Shown here piece by piece: positions 1 through 7,536 of a stretch of 64,000 nucleotides of DNA. The stretch lies in the NCBI GenBank assembly GCA_024401645.1, contig JAKSKR010000012.1, forward strand, positions 1-64,000, written 5' to 3'. Numbering within the stretch: the stretch's first letter is position 1; every line of letters begins with the position of its first letter. The notes under the pieces were generated by a model. The model was not told the origin of the DNA and did no database searches. It saw only the letters and a program-made list of their open reading frames with translations. The DNA comes from Paludibacteraceae bacterium. GTDB lineage: Bacteria > Bacteroidota > Bacteroidia > Bacteroidales > Paludibacteraceae. Made by a program: the position numbers and the translations under genes.

Positions 1-43
1 TTGTGCAATACACAAGTGCGATAATTATCTGCGAGCAGGTTTT

Positions 44-178
44 TCAGTGCCCTCCCAATTGAATGCGGTTTACATCCTTTGCGGCTTCATATTGTCCTTG
101 CAATATGGCTGTCTTTATTGCTTGCACAGCACCATCATATTTGATGATGTCTTGCATCATTTCATTGTCCTTCCCCAT
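44..178 (-). pseudogene. YhcG/DUF1016-like nuclease fragment (N-terminal piece)
   Basis: A 44-codon frame starts three bases after the hsdM stop and ends at a TGA. It contains a segment reading AIKTAILQGQYEAAKDVNRIQL, split here as AIKTAILQGQ and YEAAKDVNRIQL. From memory this resembles the N-terminal helical part of PDDEXK nuclease YhcG (DUF1016) proteins, which normally run past 300 residues and often sit inside type I restriction-modification loci. The homology then stops. The next frame continues open to the window edge as GRALKNLLADNYRTCVLH, which I do not recognise. A frameshift or deletion is therefore likely. The tight spacing suggests it was once cotranscribed with hsdM. It could instead be a genuine small ORF. 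Confidence 0.35.
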
Positions 179-181
179 ACT

Positions 182-2008
182 TTACTTCATAATCTCGTCC
201 AACAATCCATCGGTGTCCTTCTCAATGCCACGGATATCTTCCATAATGGCATCAAGAGTACGGAGCTGAACAGGTTTATAGAAATACTTTGTGAACGATA
301 GTTCGTAGCCGACGATTGGTTCACCGAACTCTGCCTCGTCATCGTATGGCTTCACTTCCTTTTCATAGAATGCCTGAATACCACCGTCGTACAACAAAGG
401 AATTTGCTCCACTTCGCTACGGTTGGCAGCCATAACGGGTTTGCCCTTCTTCAAGACAATGTTGCCATCTTTGTCTCTCTTTGGTCGTAGAACAGGAACT
501 TGCCAATATCCGAACTCCTCGTTCTTGAAGATTTTGCTTTCGGGAGTCTCCTTGAAGTCAAGCAATAGTTGGATGATACGCTTACGGTCTTCGTCTGATG
601 TCTCGCAATTCTTCTCTCCAAGATTCTTGCGAAGTGGAGTAGAAATATTCGTTGCGTCAATCAACTGAACATAGCCTTTGCGTCGTTCTTCCTTTCGATT
701 TGTTATTACCCAAATGTATGTGCCTATACCCGTGTTGTAGAAATCCTTTTCTGGCATTGCCACAATCGCCTCAAGCAAATCATTCTCGATTATATACTTT
801 CGTAGGTTGCTTTCTCCACCACCTGCGTTGCCCGTAAATAATGAACTTCCATTATGTACTTCGACGATACGAGTACCCAACGGAGTGTCTTTCATTTTAC
901 TTATGTTGTTGGCAAGGAATAGCATCTGACAGTCGCCAATATCGGGAAGAAGACTATTCTCTCCGTCGAAGAAACGAGGGTCGTTGACTTCCTTCTTATC
1001 TCCGATGCCCCAATTCTTCAAGTCCTCTTTCCAAGGTGTGCCGAATGGTGGGTTGGATATGCAAAAGTCGAAAGTCTCGCCTGCGTGTCCGTCCTGACTT
1101 ATTGTTGAACCAAATGCGATATATTGGTGGTCGACGCTGCCAATTCTATAAGAAAACTTGTTGATATTGCCACTAATCATAAGGTCAGCCTTACAAGTGG
1201 CGTATGTATCTGCTTGCAACTCCTGACCGAAGATGTTCGTGCGAACTCGCTTGTTTTGTTCATTGGCGATTCTCTCAATCTCTTCTTGAGCGATGGTCAA
1301 GATACCACCCGTTCCACAAGCACCGTCGTAGATAGTATATGTGTTGTCAGTGATTTTATCCTTGATTGGCTCGATGGCAAGTTGACCAAGCAGACGGACA
1401 TAGTCACGTGGTGTGAAGTGTTCTCCAGCCTCAGTCACGTTGTTCTCCTCATTGAACTTACGAAGCAACTCCTCAAAGATAGTTCCCATAGTATGGTTAT
1501 CAAGAGCAGGAAGACGCTCTGTGCCATCATCAGAAAGAACGGGATTAGAAGAGAGGTTGATATTGTCGTCAGTAAACTTCTCAAGCAACGAACCCAAGCG
1601 ACCTGCATCGGTAAGGTTGTCCACTTGCTGACGTAACTTAAACTTGTCGATAATATCTTGAACGTCTTGTGAGAAACCGTTGAAATACTCAATAACATTC
1701 ATCTTCAAGCGTTGAGGGTCAATCTCATTCTTCAACGACTTCATCGTGAATGCCGACGTATTGTAGAACGGGAATCCCGTCACTTGAGTCAAGAACGGAG
1801 TGTAGTCCACCATATTGTGGTCATCACAGAATTTCTTCTTTTCCAACACAGCATCCTTGGTAGGTTCAAGTAGCACATCAATACGACGCAAAACCATAAA
1901 GGGAAGAATGATTTTCTTGTAATCACCCTTCTCGAATGCGTGAACTAACACATCGTTAGCAATATTCCAGATGAAGGAGAATAGTGCGTTGTATTGCTTG
2001 GTTTCCAT
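182..2008 (-). CDS. hsdM: Type I restriction-modification DNA methyltransferase subunit M
   Basis: This is the 608-residue modification subunit, predicted to N6-methylate adenine using S-adenosylmethionine within an M2S complex. An HsdM_N-like helical region covers about residues 5-150. The N6-methyltransferase core follows. SAM-binding motif I, YDGACGTGG, is at about 227-235 and the catalytic motif NPPF is at about 319-322, both intact. Length is normal for the family. The ATG start follows a 21-bp gap after a small upstream ORF (2030-2290), so the two are probably one transcript. Neither hsdS nor hsdR lies inside the window; they should lie beyond the left edge. The YhcG-like fragment immediately downstream is broken, so whether the system is complete cannot be judged here. 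Confidence 0.93.
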   Translation of the reverse strand: METKQYNALFSFIWNIANDVLVHAFEKGDYKKIILPFMVLRRIDVLLEPTKDAVLEKKKFCDDHNMVDYTPFLTQVTGFPFYNTSAFTMKSLKNEIDPQRLKMNVIEYFNGFSQDVQDIIDKFKLRQQVDNLTDAGRLGSLLEKFTDDNINLSSNPVLSDDGTERLPALDNHTMGTIFEELLRKFNEENNVTEAGEHFTPRDYVRLLGQLAIEPIKDKITDNTYTIYDGACGTGGILTIAQEEIERIANEQNKRVRTNIFGQELQADTYATCKADLMISGNINKFSYRIGSVDHQYIAFGSTISQDGHAGETFDFCISNPPFGTPWKEDLKNWGIGDKKEVNDPRFFDGENSLLPDIGDCQMLFLANNISKMKDTPLGTRIVEVHNGSSLFTGNAGGGESNLRKYIIENDLLEAIVAMPEKDFYNTGIGTYIWVITNRKEERRKGYVQLIDATNISTPLRKNLGEKNCETSDEDRKRIIQLLLDFKETPESKIFKNEEFGYWQVPVLRPKRDKDGNIVLKKGKPVMAANRSEVEQIPLLYDGGIQAFYEKEVKPYDDEAEFGEPIVGYELSFTKYFYKPVQLRTLDAIMEDIRGIEKDTDGLLDEIMK

Positions 2009-2029
2009 AGTTGATTCCTAATAGTGGAA

Positions 2030-2290
2030 TTATTTGTTGACGTTATTTCTATCCCACTCAGGTTTCTTCGTCGTTATTAATTCCGATTTTTTTATTATTA
2101 CACGGTCATTTTCGTAAGGCTTGTCAAATTTATAATTTACAAGGTATTTATATCTTACCCCCAATGACCCATCGTTCATTTCGTGTTCCTGGCAATCAAA
2201 TAGTGACTTTAGATTTCCGTAATAAAAATCCTCACCACTTTCCTTAAAGTGGAGATGAATAACGTTACGTATTTTCTTGTTGTCACACAT
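2030..2290 (-). CDS. Small hypothetical protein upstream of hsdM
   Basis: This 86-residue protein is unrecognised. It is charged, with no signal peptide and no membrane segment, so it is probably cytosolic. It has a basic start (MCDNKKIRN) and a lysine-rich C-terminus. It ends 21 bp before the hsdM start and is read in the same direction, which makes a shared transcript likely. It is the first gene of that unit, and the repeats at 2352-2401 lie 62-111 bp upstream of its start. A role as an accessory or regulatory protein of the restriction-modification system is only a guess from position. Confidence 0.6.
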   Translation of the reverse strand: MCDNKKIRNVIHLHFKESGEDFYYGNLKSLFDCQEHEMNDGSLGVRYKYLVNYKFDKPYENDRVIIKKSELITTKKPEWDRNNVNK

Positions 2291-2351
2291 AAATTATTTG
2301 ATTACGCCCCCTAATTTACGACATTTTTATAGGCAATCCACCATATAGGCC

Positions 2352-2423
2352 GAAATAAATAAACTATTTCTACATCAGCACCGAAATAGATGAATTATTT
2401 CAGTATATTTACAGTGCTGATGT
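2352..2423. repeat. Two 19-bp imperfect palindromes, 31-bp period, upstream of the hsdM unit
   Basis: Two imperfect palindromes, gaaataaataaactatttc (2352-2370) and gaaatagatgaattatttc (2383-2401), are spaced 31 bp start to start. A separate 10-bp inverted repeat (acatcagcac at 2372-2381 and gtgctgatgt at 2414-2423) overlaps them. They lie 62-133 bp upstream of the minus-strand gene start at 2290, where an operator would be expected. The architecture resembles the arrays upstream of the ATPase genes elsewhere in the window. Confidence 0.55.
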
Positions 2424-2439
2424 TGAAACAACGCACCAA

Positions 2440-2470
2440 AAATGTTGCATTTTAGAAATGTTGCATTTTA
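2440..2470. repeat. Two exact 15-bp direct repeats
   Basis: The sequence aaatgttgcatttta occurs at 2440-2454 and 2456-2470, with a degenerate third copy (gaaacgttgcac) a few bases further on. It lies between the hsdM unit and the recombinase remnant. It could be an operator or a recombinase site; nothing decides between them. Confidence 0.6.
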
Positions 2471-2539
2471 ACTTTGAAACGTTGCACGTTGAGGCTGATT
2501 TTTGTTGTACATTTTTTCTTTGACTAAAACTATAACATT

Positions 2540-2836
2540 ATGAATAAGACAGCAATCATTTACGCAAGAGTGTCTTCAACCACTGACCGCCAAAACACAG
2601 ACAGACAAGTAATGGATTTAACAAAATATGCTGAGACTCACGGCTACTCCGTCAACAACACATTTAGCGAGAAAATCAGTGGTGCGAAGAAAAATAGTGA
2701 GCGTATAGTTCTTCAGGATGCAATCCAGTACGCAATCAGCAATCAGGTTGAGGCTATTTTGGTTAGTGAGTTGAGTCGATTAGGAAGAAGTGTATACGAG
2801 GTTCAAGAATCAATTAAAATTATTGCTGTCCGGTAA
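2540..2836 (+). pseudogene. Truncated serine recombinase/resolvase (catalytic N-terminus only)
   Basis: The 98 codons encode the start of a resolvase/invertase-family serine recombinase. The opening IIYARVSS carries the nucleophilic serine region, and SELSRLGRS is the conserved helix motif near residue 80. Family members usually run to about 180-200 residues with a C-terminal DNA-binding helix-turn-helix, which is absent. The frame ends within the left arm of a 19-bp inverted repeat (2819-2882), so truncation by a rearrangement or element insertion is likely. It is read away from hsdM and probably cannot bind its site. It is a marker of past mobile DNA at this locus. Confidence 0.8.
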
Positions 2837-2882
2837 ACGTTAACTTCTATAGAAAAATAAACTTTTACCGGACAGCAATAAT
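2819..2882. repeat. Perfect 19-bp inverted repeat with 26-bp spacer at the recombinase break
   Basis: The left arm attattgctgtccggtaaa (2819-2837) is exactly complementary to the right arm at 2864-2882. The left arm supplies the last codons and stop of the truncated recombinase. It may be the joined termini of a lost insertion sequence, or a template-switch scar. There is no coding potential between the arms. Confidence 0.85.
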
Positions 2883-2902
2883 ATAAAATCTCAACATCAA
2901 CA

Positions 2903-2946
2903 AATAAGCCCTCGATAGTTGTTTCTACCGAGGGCTTATTGTTTTA
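2903..2946. terminator. Bidirectional rho-independent terminator
   Basis: A perfect 12-bp stem (aataagccctcg at 2903-2914 and its complement at 2929-2940) is followed by a T-rich run on the plus strand. It lies 18 bp past the end of the pectate lyase gene, so it can serve that minus-strand gene and the recombinase remnant. Confidence 0.8.
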
Positions 2947-2963
2947 TGGTAACTAGGTATTAC

Positions 2964-5930
2964 CTATCGTTTAAGCACGAACTTCTTGCCGTTGCAGATG
3001 TATACCTTGTTTTCAACTAAATTTTGGCGACTAACCTGGCGACCATTCACATCGTAAATGATGCCATTAATGGTCATGTCAGAATCGGCATCAACAATGC
3101 CTGATGTTGTTGGTTCTTCTGGGATGACTTCGGCCTTACAGTCGAGGTTAATCATGTGGTAACCCATGCTGCAATAGTCGCCAGACTTGGTCTCAAAGAA
3201 GCCTGCAGGATTAACACTACCATCGGCATTACGCCATGCGGTATGGAAGTCTACCGTATTCATAGCAGGAACATCTGTTGATAAGAAATCGGCTGCAGTT
3301 GGTCCCGTAAACTTGGTACCAATCTTTGCACCATTAGTTACATCTAACTTATCGGAAACCTGATAATAACCACTATTATAGTAAACACCATTCTCGTAAG
3401 TACCTACATACTTGTCGTTGGCAGGTTTAATGCTAGCATCGTTATAGAACGACATCAGGTTACGGAAAGTACCATTGGTACAACGGTAAACCGAGAAGTT
3501 TGGCTTGCCAGAACTGTGAATATCGTTATTAACAGCGGTGCAATTGATGAGGCTACCCAACTTTGGATTATTATTGTCGGTAAAACCACAATGCAAATTC
3601 TCGAAAGCCAAACAATTAATAGCCACATGAGCAGAACCAATGCCAGAACCTCCAAGCTTAAAGCCGTTACCATCACAATCGCCATAGCCACGTCCGTCTT
3701 CGGTGTAACCGTTACGGAATGCAATACAGTTCTTAAGGGTAACAATACCAATAGGTCCGGTTTCAGCCTTCGCAAACAAGTCCCAACCATCGTCGGAATT
3801 GTTGTACGACATGCAACCATCGAATACATTACCTTCGCCACAAGTCAACTTCGCTGCAAAGCCATCGGCATTTTCCATGGTAGCATCGTCACAGTTGTTG
3901 TGTGCCGTACAGTTCAAGATAAGGTTGTAAGAAGGCCATTGCGAGAGGTCGGTATAACTTGAGTTGTAACGCGAAATCTGCAAGCCCGTATCTTGGTTCT
4001 TGCTGAAGACCATCTTTTCAATCTTGTTGTGGCTACCAGCCAACAACATACCATTGTCGCCAGCCTTGGTAATTTCAAAACCATAGAAGTGCCAGTACGA
4101 GCCACACATGTTAATGCCTCGGTTGCTGGCAGCAGTTGCCTGGCCTGTAAAGTCGAACACTACCTTTGCCCCCTTGTAAGCCGCAATGGTCTTCAACTTG
4201 TTTTCCTTTCCACTATTGCTTTCTTCAATAAGAATTGTTTCGGTAAAGCCATAGGTACCTTCTAGCAAGAAGATGACACCGCCTGGCTGTACATTCTTAA
4301 TAGCAGCCAAAACGTTAGCAGGATTGCTGATAGTCTTACCGTCACCATTACCATTAGGCGAACAGAAAATGGTGTCGCCAAAGGTCATATTCTCGAGGTC
4401 AGAGCCTTCGGTTGTCGTACTGCCAGTATTATCACCTGAGCCAGTTTCGCCACCAGTTTCAGTTCCACCGGTTTCGCCAGAAGAAACCTTTTCCTTAACC
4501 GTAATTGTACCTGTTTTTTGTGCATTGGCAGCAGCACCCGTCGTAGACACGGTAAACTTAAATTCACCGACCTCCGTAGGGGTACCACTAATGCTTATTG
4601 TCTTGGCTTCGACGTTGATGTCAGCAGTTACACCCGTAGGCAAACCTGTTACAGTTGCGGAGGTAGCGTCTGACCAAGTATAACCAAATGCAGCAATAGC
4701 AGAACCAACTTCCACTTCCTGTTTAGAGGAACCCGAACCAGTCTTTGTTAGAGTTGCTGCCGTGGTAGTTGAACCACCAGTTTCGCCACCAGTCTCTGTA
4801 CCTCCAGTTTCAGTTCCGCCCTCTGTACCACCTGTTTCGGTACCACTAGAACTGCCATCGGTAATTACGCCCTTACATTCTTCAACGGTTAGGGTTGCAC
4901 CTGCGCCACACTTTGAGTCGCTAACCACACTCTGAACCTTGCTGACGTCGATTCCACTCAACGAATAGTAGGTAGAAGGAGTGAATGCCTTGCCAGTTCC
5001 CTTGGTGTTACCATTCTGCGTCTTGCAGCTGGTAAACATGCAATCGTCGAAAGTAAGGTAGCCCGGATCGCTACTTGATGAATAGTTCTTATAAGGGTCT
5101 TGCACGCCCACAAAGGCGGTCTTCTCAACGTAAATGCTAGAGTTATTGCCCGCACCTACACAATAGTTTGAAACCGTGCTGTTGTAGAGGCAGTTGAGAA
5201 TGTGCACCTTTGCAAAACGCACACGCGGCATACGTTCAACACAACCCTGGTCCCACCAGCAGTACATGAATGTGGTGTTGAGGTGCCCCGCATCGGTCGT
5301 CTTTGAGTCGCTAGAGCCCCAGAGGTCGGTATAACGGTGATCGTTAGAACCACCACTACCTCCTGCTTTAGGAGCAATGAGGTAACGGAAACGACACCAA
5401 GTTACACAAACATAGTCTGACGCATTCTTACAGTCGAAGTTGCCATCGACACCATCTTGAAAGTCGCAATGGTCAACCCAAATGTTTGTGGTTTTATCGA
5501 TGCAGAAATTGTCGTTTCCATCAACGTCATATGCACCTGCACTCTTGAAGGTCATGTTACGCATGATGATGTTGTCGGAACCCGACTTGAAATAAAGGAT
5601 ACCCGAACCGCTAGCTGTGCGGTTTGGATTATAGAGGTAAGAACCCGGCAAGCCATAGATGCTCTTGTTGACAACCTGCACCGAAATCATAGACGATACG
5701 GTGATGCCACCCTTTACATAAATGGTGTACTTGCCACTTGCCTTTAAGTATTTTTCGAGATCGCTAGCAGTGGAAACGGTTACGCACGTACCGCCTTCGC
5801 CACCAGTAATTGTCTTGCCCACTGTTCCCCAACCTACTGGTTTATTGAGGTCATAGGGCGAAGTCGCTGCCAGACAAGGCCATACGCTTGTCAGCAACAA
5901 CAGAAGAGAAAGTAGTTTTTGTTTTATCAT
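2964..5930 (-). CDS. Secreted two-domain pectate lyase (PL1 + Ig-like + PL9)
   Basis: This 988-residue exported enzyme is predicted to cleave polygalacturonate by beta-elimination with two catalytic modules. A signal peptide covers about residues 1-21. A PL1 parallel beta-helix covers about 30-350, with the family signature NIWVDHCDF (about 149-157) and the arginine-rich catalytic strand RMPRVR (233-238). A Gly/Thr/Glu linker (358-390) leads to an Ig-like domain (about 400-478), then a second similar linker. A PL9-like beta-helix covers about 517-850, with NADGFAAKL (687-695) and NSDDGWDLF (711-719), typical of that family's calcium and catalytic region. The last 40 residues form a short sorting-like tail ending GKKFVLKR, which suggests T9SS export. 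It lies downstream of the esterase gene but has its own terminators on both sides. Confidence 0.9.
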   Translation of the reverse strand: MIKQKLLSLLLLLTSVWPCLAATSPYDLNKPVGWGTVGKTITGGEGGTCVTVSTASDLEKYLKASGKYTIYVKGGITVSSMISVQVVNKSIYGLPGSYLYNPNRTASGSGILYFKSGSDNIIMRNMTFKSAGAYDVDGNDNFCIDKTTNIWVDHCDFQDGVDGNFDCKNASDYVCVTWCRFRYLIAPKAGGSGGSNDHRYTDLWGSSDSKTTDAGHLNTTFMYCWWDQGCVERMPRVRFAKVHILNCLYNSTVSNYCVGAGNNSSIYVEKTAFVGVQDPYKNYSSSSDPGYLTFDDCMFTSCKTQNGNTKGTGKAFTPSTYYSLSGIDVSKVQSVVSDSKCGAGATLTVEECKGVITDGSSSGTETGGTEGGTETGGTETGGETGGSTTTAATLTKTGSGSSKQEVEVGSAIAAFGYTWSDATSATVTGLPTGVTADINVEAKTISISGTPTEVGEFKFTVSTTGAAANAQKTGTITVKEKVSSGETGGTETGGETGSGDNTGSTTTEGSDLENMTFGDTIFCSPNGNGDGKTISNPANVLAAIKNVQPGGVIFLLEGTYGFTETILIEESNSGKENKLKTIAAYKGAKVVFDFTGQATAASNRGINMCGSYWHFYGFEITKAGDNGMLLAGSHNKIEKMVFSKNQDTGLQISRYNSSYTDLSQWPSYNLILNCTAHNNCDDATMENADGFAAKLTCGEGNVFDGCMSYNNSDDGWDLFAKAETGPIGIVTLKNCIAFRNGYTEDGRGYGDCDGNGFKLGGSGIGSAHVAINCLAFENLHCGFTDNNNPKLGSLINCTAVNNDIHSSGKPNFSVYRCTNGTFRNLMSFYNDASIKPANDKYVGTYENGVYYNSGYYQVSDKLDVTNGAKIGTKFTGPTAADFLSTDVPAMNTVDFHTAWRNADGSVNPAGFFETKSGDYCSMGYHMINLDCKAEVIPEEPTTSGIVDADSDMTINGIIYDVNGRQVSRQNLVENKVYICNGKKFVLKR

Positions 5931-6013
5931 GTGTAATTTAGTTTATCGGTTCATTGAGTTTTTCTGTAAATATATAAACAAAATTGGCAATTATGGGCCA
6001 ACTTGAAAGATTT

Positions 6014-6056
6014 TAAAAAAGGAACTCCCTACATGTCTCAACGGCAAAGGGAGTTC
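6014..6056 (-). terminator. Rho-independent terminator after the SGNH esterase
   Basis: On the minus strand a 9-bp stem (gaactccct at 6022-6030 paired with 6048-6056) is followed by a run of six T. It separates the esterase transcript from the pectate lyase gene. Confidence 0.85.
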
Positions 6057-6109
6057 GCTTGCTTAATTCAAATTATAGTTAACTTCAAAATGTCGAAAGG
6101 GAGAAAAGG

Positions 6110-7462
6110 TTACCTTAAATTAACCTTGTAAGTAGCAACACCACCGTTCCACTTGAATGCCAGCACATAAATGCCAGCAGGAACATTAACGTCGAAAATT
6201 TGGGTTGGCGCTTTCTCTAAATTGTATTGGCCTAGAACCGCCCCCGACAGCGACACAAAGTCGACCGTCATTTCCGACTCTACCCCCCTAAACTCAATGT
6301 TACTTCCATTAACAGCAACTAGCGGAAGCTTAACACTTGCATTTAGCGAAGAATAGGTTTGTGTTGAATCGGTAGAAGGTATGGTATCCACTTCACTTGC
6401 ATAAAGTGGCGCCAGGGCTTCGGCCCACAAATGGTGCATGGCTTGCCCACCACGTGTTTCACCATTCGGGTGAACACCGTCGGAAGCAATCAGCTCCGGA
6501 TGCGCCAAGAAATAGCTGTAGAAATCGGGGCCTTTAGGCAGATTGTTGACCTCGGTCAGTTCATCGACCACGTCGAGGAACTTTGGATTGATCTGCCAAC
6601 CGGCAACCGCCTCGTTTGTGGCAATTATGCGCGCCAATACAGGTTCAATGCCATGCGCTTTAGCAGAATCGATAATGGTCTGCATGTTGCGCTTATAGTT
6701 GTCGAGGTTCCAGTCGCCACCACCCCATGCGTCGTTCGTACCCATTTCAATGGCCCAGTGCTTCACGTTACCGGCATAGCGCAAGTAGTCGTTAAGGTGT
6801 GCCACCACCTCGGTACTGTTAATGCACCCAATACCGCCACGCAACATGGCAGGGGTGTATTGCGGAAATTTGGCATGAATGATGTCGGCAGTGGTCGAAT
6901 CGGTATCCTGTTGTTTCAAGCCCATTTGGCTGATGCTGGTACCCATAAAGAACCACGTATCGTCACCACCCTTCGAAGCATCGAAAGCCTCTATTTCGAG
7001 AATCTGCCCCACCTCGTCTTCACTCACGAAACGGAACCAAGACATGCCTTGGAAATCGATGTAAACACCACGCGACATCACCTCATTATCCTTTACCTCG
7101 GCAGCCAACGTCCAATCGCCGTCTTGACCATTGGTAGAATTGGCAGAAGTCAATATCTGAAAGTTACGGAGCGGTGTGCCCGTATGTCCACATCCCGATG
7201 TGAAATTGGTTGCCCAAGCACAATCGCCAAACGACTCCCAAGTAACGAAGAGTCGGGTTGGTCCTTCACCCACATTCAAGGCAATGTCTTTCGAAGTGCA
7301 TTGCTTCCAGTTGGTGAGTGTACCGTCGGTTATGTAAGTGTTCTCGCCATTGGCCGTGTAGGCCGTCAGTCCTCGGCTAATCAACGTGTTTGGCGTAATT
7401 GCCATGGCAACGCTGCCACACAACCAACAAAATGAGGAAAGAGAGAAAAAAGGGATTTTCAT
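6110..7462 (-). CDS. Secreted SGNH/GDSL carbohydrate esterase
   Basis: This is a 450-residue protein, probably a deacetylase acting on acetylated plant polysaccharides. A signal peptide starts at MKIPFF and ends near AMA. A beta-rich carbohydrate-binding-like domain precedes the SGNH hydrolase core. Block I is FMGTSISQMG with the nucleophilic serine, block III is GTND, and block V is SDGVHPN with the Asp/His pair. A C-terminal beta domain ends GIYVLAFKWNGG...VNLR, like T9SS tails. The start is set at 7462. A longer frame opens at 7513, but its extra 17 codons lie in the terminator of the preceding mannanase gene and would destroy the signal peptide. The enzyme would complement the neighbouring lyase and mannanase. 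Confidence 0.85.
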   Translation of the reverse strand: MKIPFFSLSSFCWLCGSVAMAITPNTLISRGLTAYTANGENTYITDGTLTNWKQCTSKDIALNVGEGPTRLFVTWESFGDCAWATNFTSGCGHTGTPLRNFQILTSANSTNGQDGDWTLAAEVKDNEVMSRGVYIDFQGMSWFRFVSEDEVGQILEIEAFDASKGGDDTWFFMGTSISQMGLKQQDTDSTTADIIHAKFPQYTPAMLRGGIGCINSTEVVAHLNDYLRYAGNVKHWAIEMGTNDAWGGGDWNLDNYKRNMQTIIDSAKAHGIEPVLARIIATNEAVAGWQINPKFLDVVDELTEVNNLPKGPDFYSYFLAHPELIASDGVHPNGETRGGQAMHHLWAEALAPLYASEVDTIPSTDSTQTYSSLNASVKLPLVAVNGSNIEFRGVESEMTVDFVSLSGAVLGQYNLEKAPTQIFDVNVPAGIYVLAFKWNGGVATYKVNLR

Positions 7463-7485
7463 AAACCGAAATGCTTTAATGAATA

Positions 7486-7519
7486 AAAAAGCCATCTCTT
7501 GGCACAGGGTCAAGAGATG
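7486..7519 (-). terminator. Rho-independent terminator after the mannanase gene
   Basis: Stem ccatctcttg (7492-7501) pairs with caagagatgg (7510-7519), followed on the minus strand by GGCTTTTTT. It lies 18 bp past the mannanase stop and argues for the internal start of the next gene at 7462. Confidence 0.88.
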
Positions 7520-7536
7520 GAGAACTTATGTTCCTA

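Noticed and set aside
7463-7513. N-terminal extension of the SGNH esterase
   Set aside because: It lies in the rho-independent terminator of the mannanase gene and would precede the signal peptide. The start at 7462 is preferred.
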